DNA of 64,000 nucleotides from NCBI RefSeq assembly GCF_002575655.3, contig NC_053040.3, forward strand, positions 456,802,780 through 456,866,779, given 5' to 3'. Position 1 is the first letter of the stretch. Every line of letters begins with the position of its first letter. Below the pieces are notes generated by a model. It did not search any database and was not told the origin of the DNA. It worked only from the letters and a program-made list of their open reading frames with translations. Positions 44,146 to 55,267 of this stretch are shown here, one piece after another. Made by a program: the position numbers and the translations under genes. The stretch is from Aegilops tauschii subsp. strangulata (Eukaryota; Streptophyta; Magnoliopsida; Poales; Poaceae).

Positions 44146-44336
44146 CCCAAGCCTCTATATCCGACAAGGTTTTCGCTCTAATATTGATACACTTGGATGA
44201 AAATGACCCATGGTGAATTTTGAATGTGGCACGTGCTATTTTTTTGGTACCTGGCTGTGTAGAAATGAGTGATGTGTTCAGTTTTTTGTTTGAAATTTTT
44301 TGAACGTGTGGGTTGGTTTGGGTCGGCTAGCGTTTT
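44146..44336. repeat. Unclassified dispersed repeat, copy 2 of 2
   Basis: Same-orientation homologue of 19051-19248. The two copies share blocks up to 19 bases (CACTTGGATGAAAATGACC) with scattered differences and small indels. Both are followed by GC-rich DNA with CCGCTGTTG motifs and then TATA-containing sequence. Confidence 0.6.
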
Positions 44337-44629
44337 AAGTTGTACGTGGGCCCGCAGGGCTGGTTGACTTCTCATCCCAACACCCTCTCTGTGGTTCGGT
44401 GCTTCCCTGGGCTTCCAATCGTTTTCGGTCGGCGCATGTGTACCCGTTCGTATTCCTCCAACCAGCAATGCCGCTTTGACCGCCCTGTCCAGATGTTACT
44501 GGTGTGTCCCGTCGCTGCCTCTTTTACAGTCGATTCGAGAGCCTGCCATCTTGCCGCTGTTGTCGCCGACTATTGCTGTCGTTCTTGCCATGTTATATAC
44601 ATCCACGTTCCATGCTAGGGCTATAAATA

Positions 44630-44822
44630 GGTTGCCTTCCTTGCCATGTTATTGCATCGGGTCTTCTTTGGTGTCTCATACGTTGGTTCCATGGTCGCTC
44701 ATTAATTCGTTCCATCTGGTTGCCGCTGAACCGCTTAGTTCGGTCGATCTCGAAGCGTCACTGCTGGCTTAGTCGTGTTTGTTTCTGTTTCCTTCCTCTA
44801 GCTCTCTGCGCATTATAAATAG
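44630..44822 (+). promoter_or_regulatory. Two TATAAATAGG-type promoter cores
   Basis: CTATAAATAGG at 44631-44641 and ATTATAAATAGG at 44812-44823, about 180 bases apart and both followed by pyrimidine-rich leaders. The downstream transcribed region would run into the copia element at 45227. The only nearby frame (44986-45180, 64 codons) has no motif. Confidence 0.3.
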
Positions 44823-45221
44823 GCCCTCCTTCTCTTGATTTTCCAGGTGATCTGCGGGATTTGTTTCTCTTCTTCCGTTTGTATCAAGTGCATGATTCAT
44901 CCTTAAGGGAGCTCTGCGCCTCCCTCCAGCCGGCTGAGAGGGTTGTAATACGGCGAGCAGTGGTAATGGAGTACCCTCGGGCGTCGTGCACTCGGCCGGA
45001 ATGAAGAAGATGGAGCACCATGGAGAGAGTGTCAGGAGCACGCGAGCAGAGAGACCACAACACAAGCACCTCACTGTAGTCACCGCTGGCCAAAGGATAT
45101 GTAGGAGCAGAAGAGCGAGCTGCTGCAACAATAGGTGGCGAGGAAAACAGGAGACCTGGACATGCTTGCATGTAGTGTGACCGCGGCAAAAGCTGGATGC
45201 TAGCTTGCATATTACTGTGGA

Positions 45222-45226
45222 CCTGG
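45222..45226. other. Target-site duplication CCTGG, left
   Basis: Identical to 53857-53861, flanking the copia element. Confidence 0.9.
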
Positions 45227-47005
45227 TGTTGGGAACGTAGCAGAAATTTAAAATTTTCTACGCATCACCAAGATCAATCTATGGAGTAATCTAGCAACGA
45301 GGGGAAGGGGAGTGCATCTACATACCCTTGTAGATCGCGATGCGGAAGCGTTGCAAGAACGCGGATGAAGGAGTCGTACTCGTAGCGATTCAGATCGCGG
45401 TTGATTCCGATCTAAGCGCCGAACCACGGCGCCTCCGCGTTCAACACACGTGCAGCCCGGTGACGTCTCCCACGCCTTGATCCAGCAAGGAGAGAGGGAG
45501 AGGTTGGGGAAGACTCCGTCCAGCAGCAGCACGACGGCGTGATGGTGGTGGAGGAGCGTGGCAATCCTGCAGGGCTTCGCCAAGCACCGCGGGAGAGGAG
45601 GAGAAAGAGGGGAAGGGCTGCGCCAAGAGAAGAAGAACTTCGTGCCTCGGGCTGCCCCTTTGCCTCCACTATATATAGGGGGAGAGGGAGGGCTGCGCCC
45701 CCACCTAGGGTTCCCTCCCCAGGGGTGGCGGCAGCCCCCAAACCCATCTAGGGTGCGGCCAAGGGGGGGAGAGGGGGGCGCCACTAGGGTGGGCCTTAAG
45801 GCCCATCTGGACCTAGGGTTTGCCCCCTCCCACTCTCCCATGCGCCTTGGGCCTTGGTGGGGGGGCGCACCAGCCCACCTGGGGCTGGTCCTCTCCCACA
45901 CTTGGCCCATGCAGCCTTCTGGGGCTGGTGGCCCCACTTGGTGGACCCCCGGGACCCTCCCGGTGGTCCCGGTACATTACCGATAACACCCGAAACTTTT
46001 CCGGTGACCAAAACAGGACTTTCCATATATAAATCTTTACCTCCGGACCATTCCGGAACTCCTCGTGATGTCCGGGATCTCATCCGGGACTCCGAACAAC
46101 ATTCGGTAACCACGTATATCTATTCCCTATAACCCTAGCGTCATCGAACCTTAAGTGTGTAGACCCTACGGGTTCGGGAACCATGCAGACATGACCGAGA
46201 CGTTCTCCGGTCAATAACCAACAGCGGGATCTGGATACCCATGTTGGCTCCCACATGTTCCACGATGATCTCATCGGATGAACCACGATGTCGGGGATTC
46301 AATCAATCTCGTATACAATTCCCTTTGTCTATCGGTATGTTACTTGCCCGAGATTCGATCGTCGGTATCCCTATACCTTGTTCAATCTCGTTACCGGCAA
46401 GTCTCTTTACTCGTTCCGTAACTCACATCATCCCGTGATCAACTCCTTGGTCACATTGTGCACATTATGATGATGTCCTACCGAGTGGGCCCAGAGATAC
46501 CTCTCCGTTTACACGGAGTGACAAATCCCAGTCTCGATTCGTGCCAACCCAACAGACACTTTCGGAGATACCTGTAGTGCACCTTTATAGCCACCCAGTT
46601 ACGTTGTGACGTTTGGTACACCCAAAGCATTCCTACGGTATCCGGGAGTTGCACAATCTCATGGTCTAAGGAAATGATACTTGACATTAGAAAAGCTCTG
46701 AGCAAACGAACTACACGATCTTGTGCTAGGCTTAGGATTGGGTCTCGTCCATCACATTATTCTCCTAATGATGTGATCCCGTTATCAACGACATCCAATG
46801 TCCATGGTCAGGAAACCGTAACCATCTATTGATCAACGAGCTAGTCAACTAGAGGCTTACTAGGGACATGGTGTTGTCTATGTATCCACACATGTATCTG
46901 AGTTTCCTATCAATACAATTCTAGCATGGATAATAAACGATTATCGTGAACAAGGAAATATAATAATAACCAATTTATTATTGCCTCTAGGGCATATTTC
47001 CAACA
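45227..47005 (-). repeat. Angela-type 3' LTR
   Basis: TGTTGGAAATATGCCC start and CCCAACA end on the minus strand. Overlapping open frames on both strands (45248-45986) recur in the other LTR at 52099-52837 and are not genes. Confidence 0.95.
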
Positions 47006-48071
47006 GTCTCCCACTTGCACTAGAGTCAATAATCTAGTTCACATCACCATGTCATTAACACTCACAGGTCACATCACCATGTGACCAACATCCAAAGAGT
47101 TTACTAGAGTCAACAATCTAGTTCACATCACTATGTGATTACCACTCAATGAGTTCTGGTTTGATCATGTTATGCTTGTGAGAGAGGTTATTAGTCAACG
47201 GGTCTGAACCTTTCAGATCCGTGTGTGCTTTACGAATATCTATGTCATCTTGTGGATGCTACCACGCGCTATTTGGAGCCATTTCAAATAATTGCTCTAC
47301 TATACGAATCCGGTTTACTACTCAGAGTCATCCGGATTAGTGTCAAAGTTCGCATCGACGTAACCCTTTACGACGAACTCCCTTTCACCTCCATAATCGA
47401 GAAATTTCCTTAGTCCACTAGGTACTAAGGATAAGTTCGACCGCTGTCATGTGATCCTTTCCCGGATCACTATTGTACCCTCTTGACCAACTCATGGCAA
47501 GGCACACTACATGTGCGGTACGCAGCATAGCATACTGTAGAGCCTACGTCTGAAGCATAGGGGACGACCTTCGTCCTTTCTCTCTCTTCTGCTGTGGTCA
47601 GGTCTTGAGTCTTACTCAATACTCACACCTTGTAACACAGCCAAGTACTCCTTCTTTGCTGATCTATTTTGAACTCTTTCAAAATCATGTCAAGGTGTGC
47701 GTACTTTGAAAGTATATCAGGCGTCTTGATCTATCTCTATAGATCTTGATGCCCAATATGTAAGCAGCTTTTATCCAGGTCTTCCTTTGAAAAACTCCTT
47801 TCAAACAACCTTTTATGCTTTCCAGAAATATTACATCATTTCGGATCAACAATATGTCATTCACATATACTTATCAGAAATGTTGTAGCGCTCCCACTCA
47901 CTTTATTGTAAATACAAGTTTCTAACAAACTTTGTATAAACCCAAAAACTTTGATCACTCCATCAAAGTGTATATTCTGACTCCGAGATGCTTGCTCTAG
48001 TCCATGGAAGGATCGCTGGAGCTAGCATACCTTTTAGCATCCTTAGGATCGACAAAACCTTTCTGATTGTA

Positions 48072-48410
48072 TCACATACAACCTTTCCTTACGAAAACTG
48101 GTAAGGAAACTTGTTTTGACATCCATCTGCCAGATTTCATAAATACAGCTAATGCTAACATGATTCCGACGGACTTAAGCATCGCTACGGATGAGAAAAT
48201 CTCATCGTAGTCAACTCCTTGAACTTGTGGAAATACTCTTTGCCACAAGTCGATCTTCATAGACGGTAACATTACCGTCCACGTCCGTCTTCTTCTCAAA
48301 GATCCATTTATCTCGGATTTCATGGCTTCTAACCATTTGTCGGAATATGGGCCCACCATCGCTTCTCCATAGCTCATAGGTTCATCGTTGTCCAACAACA
48401 TGACTTCCAA
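48072..48410 (-). pseudogene. Copia reverse transcriptase fragment
   Basis: The frame shows the conserved start of copia-type reverse transcriptase: EPMSYGEAMVGP, KWLEAMKSEI and FPQVQGVDYDEIFS followed by VAMLKSV. In an active enzyme this region leads into the palm with the catalytic YVDD. Here the frame is lost after about 110 codons, and the remaining reverse transcriptase/RNase H sequence to about 47300 is shifted repeatedly. Confidence 0.8.
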
Positions 48411-51000
48411 GACAGGATCACGTACTACTCTGAAGTATTACGCATCCTCATCGTCCTACGAGGTTTGGTAGTGACTTGATCCGAAGTTTCATGATCACTA
48501 TCATAAGCTTCCACTTCAATTGGTGTAGGTGCCACAGGAACAACTTCCTGTGCCCTGCTACACACTAGTTGAAGTGACGGTTCAATAACCTTATCAAGTC
48601 TTCACCATCCTCCCACTCAATTCTTTCGAGAGAAACTTTTCCTCGAGAAAGGACTCGTTTCTAGAAGCAATTACTTTTGCTTCCAGATCTGAAATAGGAG
48701 GTATACCCAACTGTTTTTTGGGTATTCTATGAAGACGCATTTATCCGCTTTGGGTTCGAGCTTATCAGCCTGAAACTTTTTCACATAAGCATCGTAGCCC
48801 CAAACTTTTAAGAAACGACAACTTAGGTTTCTCTAAACGGTGTCGTCTCAACGAAATTGCGTGGCGCCCTATTTAAAGTGAATGCGGTTGTCTCTAATGC
48901 CTAACCCATAAACGATAGTGGTAATTTGACAAGAAACATCATGGTATGCACCATATCCAATAGGGTGCAACTATGATGTCTGGACACACCATCACACTAT
49001 GGTGTTCCAGGCGGTATTAATTGTGAAACACTTTCCACAATGTCTTAATTGTGTGCCAAACTCGTAACTCAGATACTCATCTCTATGATCATATCACAGA
49101 CATTTTATCCTCTTGTCACGACGATCTTCAACTTCATTCTGAAATTACTTGAACCTTTCAATAATTCAGACTTGTGTTTCATCAAGTAAATACACTCAGC
49201 ATCTACTCAAATCATCTGTGAAGTAAGAACATAACGATATCCACTGCATGCCTCAGCACTCATTGGACTGCATACATCAAAATGTATTACTTCCAATAAG
49301 TTGCTCTCTTGTTCCATCTTACTGAAAACGAGGCCTTTCAGTCATCTTTCCCATGTGGTATGATTTGCATGTCTCAAGTGATTCAAAATCAAGTGAGTCC
49401 AAACGATCCATCTGCATGGAGTTTCTTCATGCATATATACCAATAGACATGGTTCGCATGTCTCAATCTTTTCAAAAACGACTGAGTCCAAAGATCCATC
49501 TACATGGAGCTTCTTCATGCGTTCTATACCAATATGACTCAAATGGCAGTTCCACAAGTATGTGGTACTATCATTACTATTTTATATCTTTTGGCATGAA
49601 CATGTGTATCACTACGATCGAGATTCATTTTAGGTGCAAGACCATTGAAGGTATTATTCAAATAAACAGAGTAACCATTATTCTCGTTAAATGAATAACC
49701 GTATTGCGATGAACATAATCCAATCATGCTCAACGCAAACACCAAATCTCGATGGTAGAGGGAGCATGCGATGCTTGATCACATCAACCTTGGAAACACT
49801 TCCAACACACATCGTCATCTCACCTTTAGCCAGTCTCATTTATTCCGCAGCTTTTATTTCGAGTTACTAACACTTAGCAACCGAACTGGTATCTAATACC
49901 CTGGTGCTGCTAGGAGTACTAGTAAAGTACACATCCATATAATGTATATCCAATATACTTCTATCGACCTTGCCTGCCTTCTCATCTACCAAGTATCTAG
50001 GGTAGTACTGCTTCAGTGACCGTTCCCCTCATTACAGAAGCACTTAGTCTCGGGTTTTGGGTTCAACCTTGGGATTCTTTACTAGAGCAGCAAAAGACTT
50101 GCTGTTTCATGAAGTATCCCTTTTGCCCTTGCCCTTCTAGAAACTAGTGGTTTTACTAACCATCAACAATTGATGCTCCTTCTTGATTTCTACTTTCGCG
50201 GTGTCAAACATCGTGAGTTGCTCAAGGATCATCATCTATCCTTGATATTTATAGTTCATCACGAAGCTCTAATAGCTTGGTGGCAGTGATTATGGAGAAC
50301 CATCACTATCTCATCTGGAAGATTAACTCCCACTCGATTCAAGCGATTGTAGTACTCAGACAATCTGAGCACATGCTCAACGATTGAGCTTTTCTCCCTT
50401 AGTTTGCAGGCTTAAGAAACTTGTCAGAGGTCTCATACCTCTTGACGTGGGCACTAGTCTGAAATCCCAATTTCAGTTTTCGGAACATCTCACATGTTCT
50501 GCGACGTTTCAAAAATGTCTCTGGTGCCACAATTCTAAACCATTAGTATTACGCACTGAACTATCACGTAGTCATCAAAACGTGTATGTCAGATGTTTCG
50601 TAACATCTACAGACGACGCTGAGGCCAGCACACCGAGCGGTGCATTAAGGACATAAGCCTTCTGTGCAGCAATGAGGACAATCCTCAGTTCACGGACCCA
50701 GTCCGCATAATTGCTACTATCAACTTTCAACTAATTTTCTCTAGGAACATATCTTAAACAGTAGAACTAAAGCGTATGACATAATTTGCAAAGACCTTTT
50801 GACTATGTTCATGATAACGAAGTTCATCTGATTAATGAACTCCCACTCAGATAGACATCCCTCTAGTCATCTAAGTGATACATGATCCGAGTCAAACTAG
50901 GCCGTGTCCGATCATCACGTGAGACGGACTAGTCATCATCGGTGAACATCTCCATGTTGATCGTATCTGCTATACGACTCATGTTCGACCTTTCGGTCTC

Positions 51001-51101
51001 TTGTGTTCCGAGGCCATGTCTGTACATGCTAGGCTCGTCAAGTCAACCTAAGTGTTTCGCATGTGTTCCGAGGCCATGTCTGTACATGCTAGGCTCGTCA
51101 G
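51001..51101. repeat. 39-bp direct duplication in the copia 5' leader
   Basis: TGTGTTCCGAGGCCATGTCT and the following bases to CTCGTCA occur at about 51002-51040 and 51063-51101 (period 61). The related element at 59398 has the unit once (63868-63908), followed by different sequence. Confidence 0.8.
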
Positions 51102-52076
51102 CACCCGTTGTATTCGAACGTTAGAATCTATCACACCCGATCATCACGTGGTGCTTCGAAACAACGAACCTTCGCAACGGTGCACAGTTAGGGGGAACAC
51201 GTCTCTTGAAATTTTTAGTGAGGGATCATCTTATTTATGCTACCGTCGTTCTAAGCAAATAAGATGTAAACATGATAAACATCACATGCAATCAAATAGT
51301 GACATGATATGGCCAATATCATTTTGCTCCTTTGATCTCCATCTTCGGGGCACCATGATCATCTTTGTCACCGGCATGACACCATGATCTCCATCATCAT
51401 GATCTCCATCATTGTGTCTTCATGAAGTTGTCACGCCAACGATTACTTCTACTTCTATGGCTAACGCGCTTAGCAATAAAGTAAAGTAATTTACATGGCG
51501 TTATTCAATGACACGCAGGTCATACAAAAAATAAAGACAACTCCTATGGCTCCTGCCGGTTGTCATACTCATCGACATGCAAGTCGTGATTCCTATTACA
51601 AGAATATGATCAATCTCATACATCACATATATCATTCATCACATCTTCTGGCCATATCACATCACATAGCACATGCTGCAAAAACAAGTTAGACGTCCTC
51701 TAATTGTTGTTGCAAGTTTTTTACGTGGCTTGTATAGGTTTCTAGCAAGAACGTTTCTTACCTACGTAAAACCACAACGTGATATGCCAATTTCTATTTA
51801 CCCTTCATAAGGACCCTTTTCATCGAATCCGTTCCGACTAAAGTGGGAGAGACAGACACCCGCTAGCCACCTTATGCAACTAGTGCATGTCAGTCGGTGG
51901 AACCTGTCTCACGTAAGCGTACGTGTAAGGTCGGTCCGGGCCGCTTCATCCCACAATGCCGCCGAAACAAGATAAGACTAGTAGCGGCAAGAAGAACTGG
52001 CAACATCTACGCCCACAACTGCTTTGTGTTCTACTCATGCATAGAAACTACGCATAGACCTAGCTCATGATGCCAC

Positions 52077-53856
52077 TGTTGGGGAACGTAGCAGAAATTC
52101 AAAATTTTCTACGCATCACCAAGATCAATCTATGGAGTAATCTAGCAACGAGGGGAAGGGGAGTGCATCTACATACCCTTGTAGATCGCGATGCGGAAGC
52201 GTTGAAAGAATGCGGATGAAGGAGTCGTACTCGTAGCGATTCAGATCGCGGTTGATTCCGATCTAAGCGCCGAACCACGGCGCCTCCGCGTTCAACACAC
52301 GTGCAGCCCGGTGACGTCTCCCACGCCTTGATCAAGCAAGGAGAGAGGGAGAGGTTGGGGAAGACTCCGTCCAGCAGCAGCACGACGGCGTGGTGGTGGT
52401 GGAGGAGCATGGCAATCCTGCAGGGCTTCGCCAAGCACCGCGGGAGAGGAGGAGAAAGAGGGGAAGGGCTGCGCCAAGAGAAGAAGAACTTCGTGCCTCG
52501 GGCTGCCCCTTTGCCTCCACTATATATAGGGGGAGAGGGAGGGCTGCGCCCCCACCTAGGGTTCCCTCCCCAGGGGTGGCGGCAGCCCCCAAACCCATCT
52601 AGGGTGCGGCCAAGGGGGGGAGAGGGGGGCGCCACTAGGGTGGGCCTTAAGGCCCATCTGGACCTAGGGTTTGCCCCCTCCCACTCTCCCATGCGCCTTG
52701 GGCCTTGGTGGGGGGGCGCACCAGCCCACCTGGGGCTGGTCCTCTCCCACACTTGGCCCATGCAGCCTTCTGGGGCTGGTGGCCCCACTTGGTGGACCCC
52801 CGGGACCCTCCCGGTGGTCCCGGTACATTACCGATAACACCTGAAACTTTTTCGGTGACCAAAACAGGACTTCCCATATATAAATCTTTACCTCCGGACC
52901 ATTCCGGAACTCCTCGTGATGTCCGGGATCTCATCCGGGACTCCGAACAACATTCGGTAACCACGTATATCTATTCCCTATAACCCTAGCGTCATCGAAC
53001 CTTAAGTGTGTAGACCCTACGGGTTCGGGAACCATGCAGACATGACCGAGACGTTCTCCGGTCAATAACCAACAGCGGGATCTGGATACCCATGTTGGCT
53101 CCCACATGTTCCACGATGATCTCATCAGATGAACCACGATGTCGGGGATTCAATCAATCTCGTATACAATTCCCTTTGTCTATCGGTATGTTACTTGCCC
53201 GAGATTCGATCGTCGGTATCCCTATACCTTGTTCAATCTCGTTACCGGCAAGTCTCTTTACTCGTTCCGTAACTCACATCATCCCGTGATCAACTCCTTG
53301 GTCACATTGTGCACATTATGATGATGTCCTACCGAGTGGGCCCAGAGATACCTCTCTGTTTACACGGAGTGACAAATGCCAGTCTTGATTCGTGCCAACC
53401 CAACAGACACTTTCGGAGATACCTGTAGTGCACCTTTATAGCCACCCAGTTACGTTGTGACGTTTGGTACACCCAAAGCATTCCTACGGTATCCGGGAGT
53501 TGCACAATCTCATGGTCTAAGGAAATGATACTTGACATTAGAAAAGCTCTGAGCAAACGAACTACACGATCTTGTGCTAGGCTTAGGATTGGGTCTCGTC
53601 CATCACATTATTCTCCTAATGATGTGATCCCGTTATCAACGACATCCAATGTCCATGGTCAGGAAACCGTAACCATCTATTGATCACCGAGCTAGTCAAC
53701 TAGAGGCTTACTAGGGACATGGTGTTGTCTATGTATCCACACATGTATCTGAGTTTCCTATCAATACAATTCTAGCATGGATAATAAACGATTATCGTGA
53801 ACAAGGAAATATAATAATAACCAATTTATTATTGCCTCTAGGGCATATTTCCAACA
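52077..53856 (-). repeat. Angela-type 5' LTR
   Basis: Partner of 45227-47005 and nearly identical to it. It begins one base longer (GGGG against GGG in the terminal TGTTGGG motif). Confidence 0.95.
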
Positions 53857-53861
53857 CCTGG

Positions 53862-54210
53862 AGCTGGAGCTGGAGTGCGATATGTTTGTTGCCGGTGTGG
53901 AAAGCGTTTCCACATATAGACGGTGCCACTGTGGTAAGTTTTGGGTTTGTTCAGTGAGTGCTCTGTTTGTTATCTGATCATCTCTAATTTTGGTTGGCAG
54001 TTTGGCTTTTTTTCCGCATCAGTTTAGCTTCTCCCTTTCCTTGTAGGAGTAGGGTTTTTGCTTTGTTGTCAAAGTCAGTATTTTATTGGATGGAGAGATA
54101 ATTATTTAGTCTAGCTCACCGCGAGTGCACAAAATACACTTTTGGATCGGTGTCCTTTTCAATCCATGCTAAACAAGTAGCCCAGCGGGCTCCCTCCCAG
54201 TCATGTATTG
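53862..54210. other. Flank between copia and hAT elements
   Basis: Continues the sequence interrupted at 45226 (a GAGCTG triplication at 53861-53876, then mixed DNA). No gene is seen. Confidence 0.4.
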
Positions 54211-54218
54211 GTAGTTTT
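54211..54218. other. 8-bp target-site duplication GTAGTTTT, left
   Basis: Identical to 58747-58754. Eight base pairs is diagnostic for hAT insertions. Confidence 0.93.
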
Positions 54219-54529
54219 TAGGCCTGGGCGTTCGGTAGAAACCTAAAATTCGGTTTCTGCTGTTCGTTTTTTTATGAATTCGGTTTGCATAAGTGGAAAC
54301 CGAATTAAGCACTAAAAATCAACTAACCGAAATTTCGGTTAACCGATTTTTTCGGTTCGGTTTTCGGTTTAACTGAATTTTGTACCATAAACAAAGTATG
54401 CCCTTTTGCTTTCAGAACATATTGACTACATGCGTATTTTAAAGAAAAATTTTGACATCATAACAATGCAAATTTGACAAATGTGTAGAACATATATGTG
54501 ATATCAAATATAAGGATACGAGAATATTG

Positions 54530-54650
54530 AAACATGCATAATCAAGTCCAAGTTCCAGCACAATAACCAAAGTTAAACAAGGTAATATTGAAACATGCAC
54601 AATCAAGTCCAAGTTCCATCACAATAACCAAAGTTAAACAAGGTTCACCA
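54530..54650. repeat. Degenerate 60-bp tandem repeat in hAT 3' region
   Basis: The unit ATATTGAAACATGCA, AATCAAGTCCAAGTTCCA, CACAATAACCAAAGTTAAAC occurs twice in a row, with further partial copies to about 54760. Confidence 0.75.
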
Positions 54651-55267
54651 GAGACATAACCAAAGTTCCAGCACAATACATAACCAAGTCCAAGTTCAAT
54701 AACATAGAGTGACAAACTGGTAGTCCAAGTTCCAGCACTAGACATAACCAAAGTCCAAGTTCAAGTGTTCAACAACACAAACTGATAGTGATAAATGACA
54801 ATAGATTTGCACTTGAAGTTGAAGAGCAGCCAACAGTAAGACTCCCAATTTGCCATCATGAACATGAGCATCTTGACCATTCCAAGTTCCAGCCAAGTGA
54901 GCCAATCTGCCATTTTTTGTAGATAGTACAGAATTCGGTTAAAATAGAATACTAGATACCACACAATACTATTAAGCAAATCTAGTGATGTACATATGCC
55001 TAGAATTTGGAAAACAAAGTACATGAAGTGCATAAAGCAACATTTGCATAACAGCATTCACATGAGGTTTATTACAGCAACATTTGCATTTACATGACAT
55101 AACAATCTGCAAGGAAACCACATGGTTGTGTGGTGCATGTTTTGAATGATACGACAATTGCATTACATCAGCATTTGAAAATATCAAAGTTGGTCTACTA
55201 CAGAAAAAATAAATGAAACCTAAAAGCATGAACAAGAGGAAGACAATTTCTTGCAACTCACCAATGT

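Larger units (their letters stand above)
45227..53856 (-). mobile_element. Full-length Angela/WIS-type copia retrotransposon (8.6 kb)
   Basis: Two LTRs of about 1.78 kb (45227-47005 and 52077-53856) surround a 5.07-kb interior, with a perfect CCTGG target duplication. The element is on the minus strand, with the 5' LTR on the right. A primer site reading TGGCATCATGAGC abuts the 5' LTR (52075-52063) and the AGTGGGAGAC polypurine tract abuts the 3' LTR (47015-47006). The interior keeps the copia order gag, protease, integrase, reverse transcriptase, but with many stops and frameshifts. The protease active site reads DTS rather than DTG (49893-49882), and the gag zinc knuckle near 50020 is broken. 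A reverse transcriptase start (48410-48072) is recognisable. By eye the LTRs differ at only about 14 positions. Confidence 0.95.

Noticed and set aside
45248..45986. Frames of up to 229 codons on both strands, repeated at 52099-52837
   Set aside because: They are inside the two LTRs of the copia element; frames on both strands in GC-rich leader sequence are not coding.
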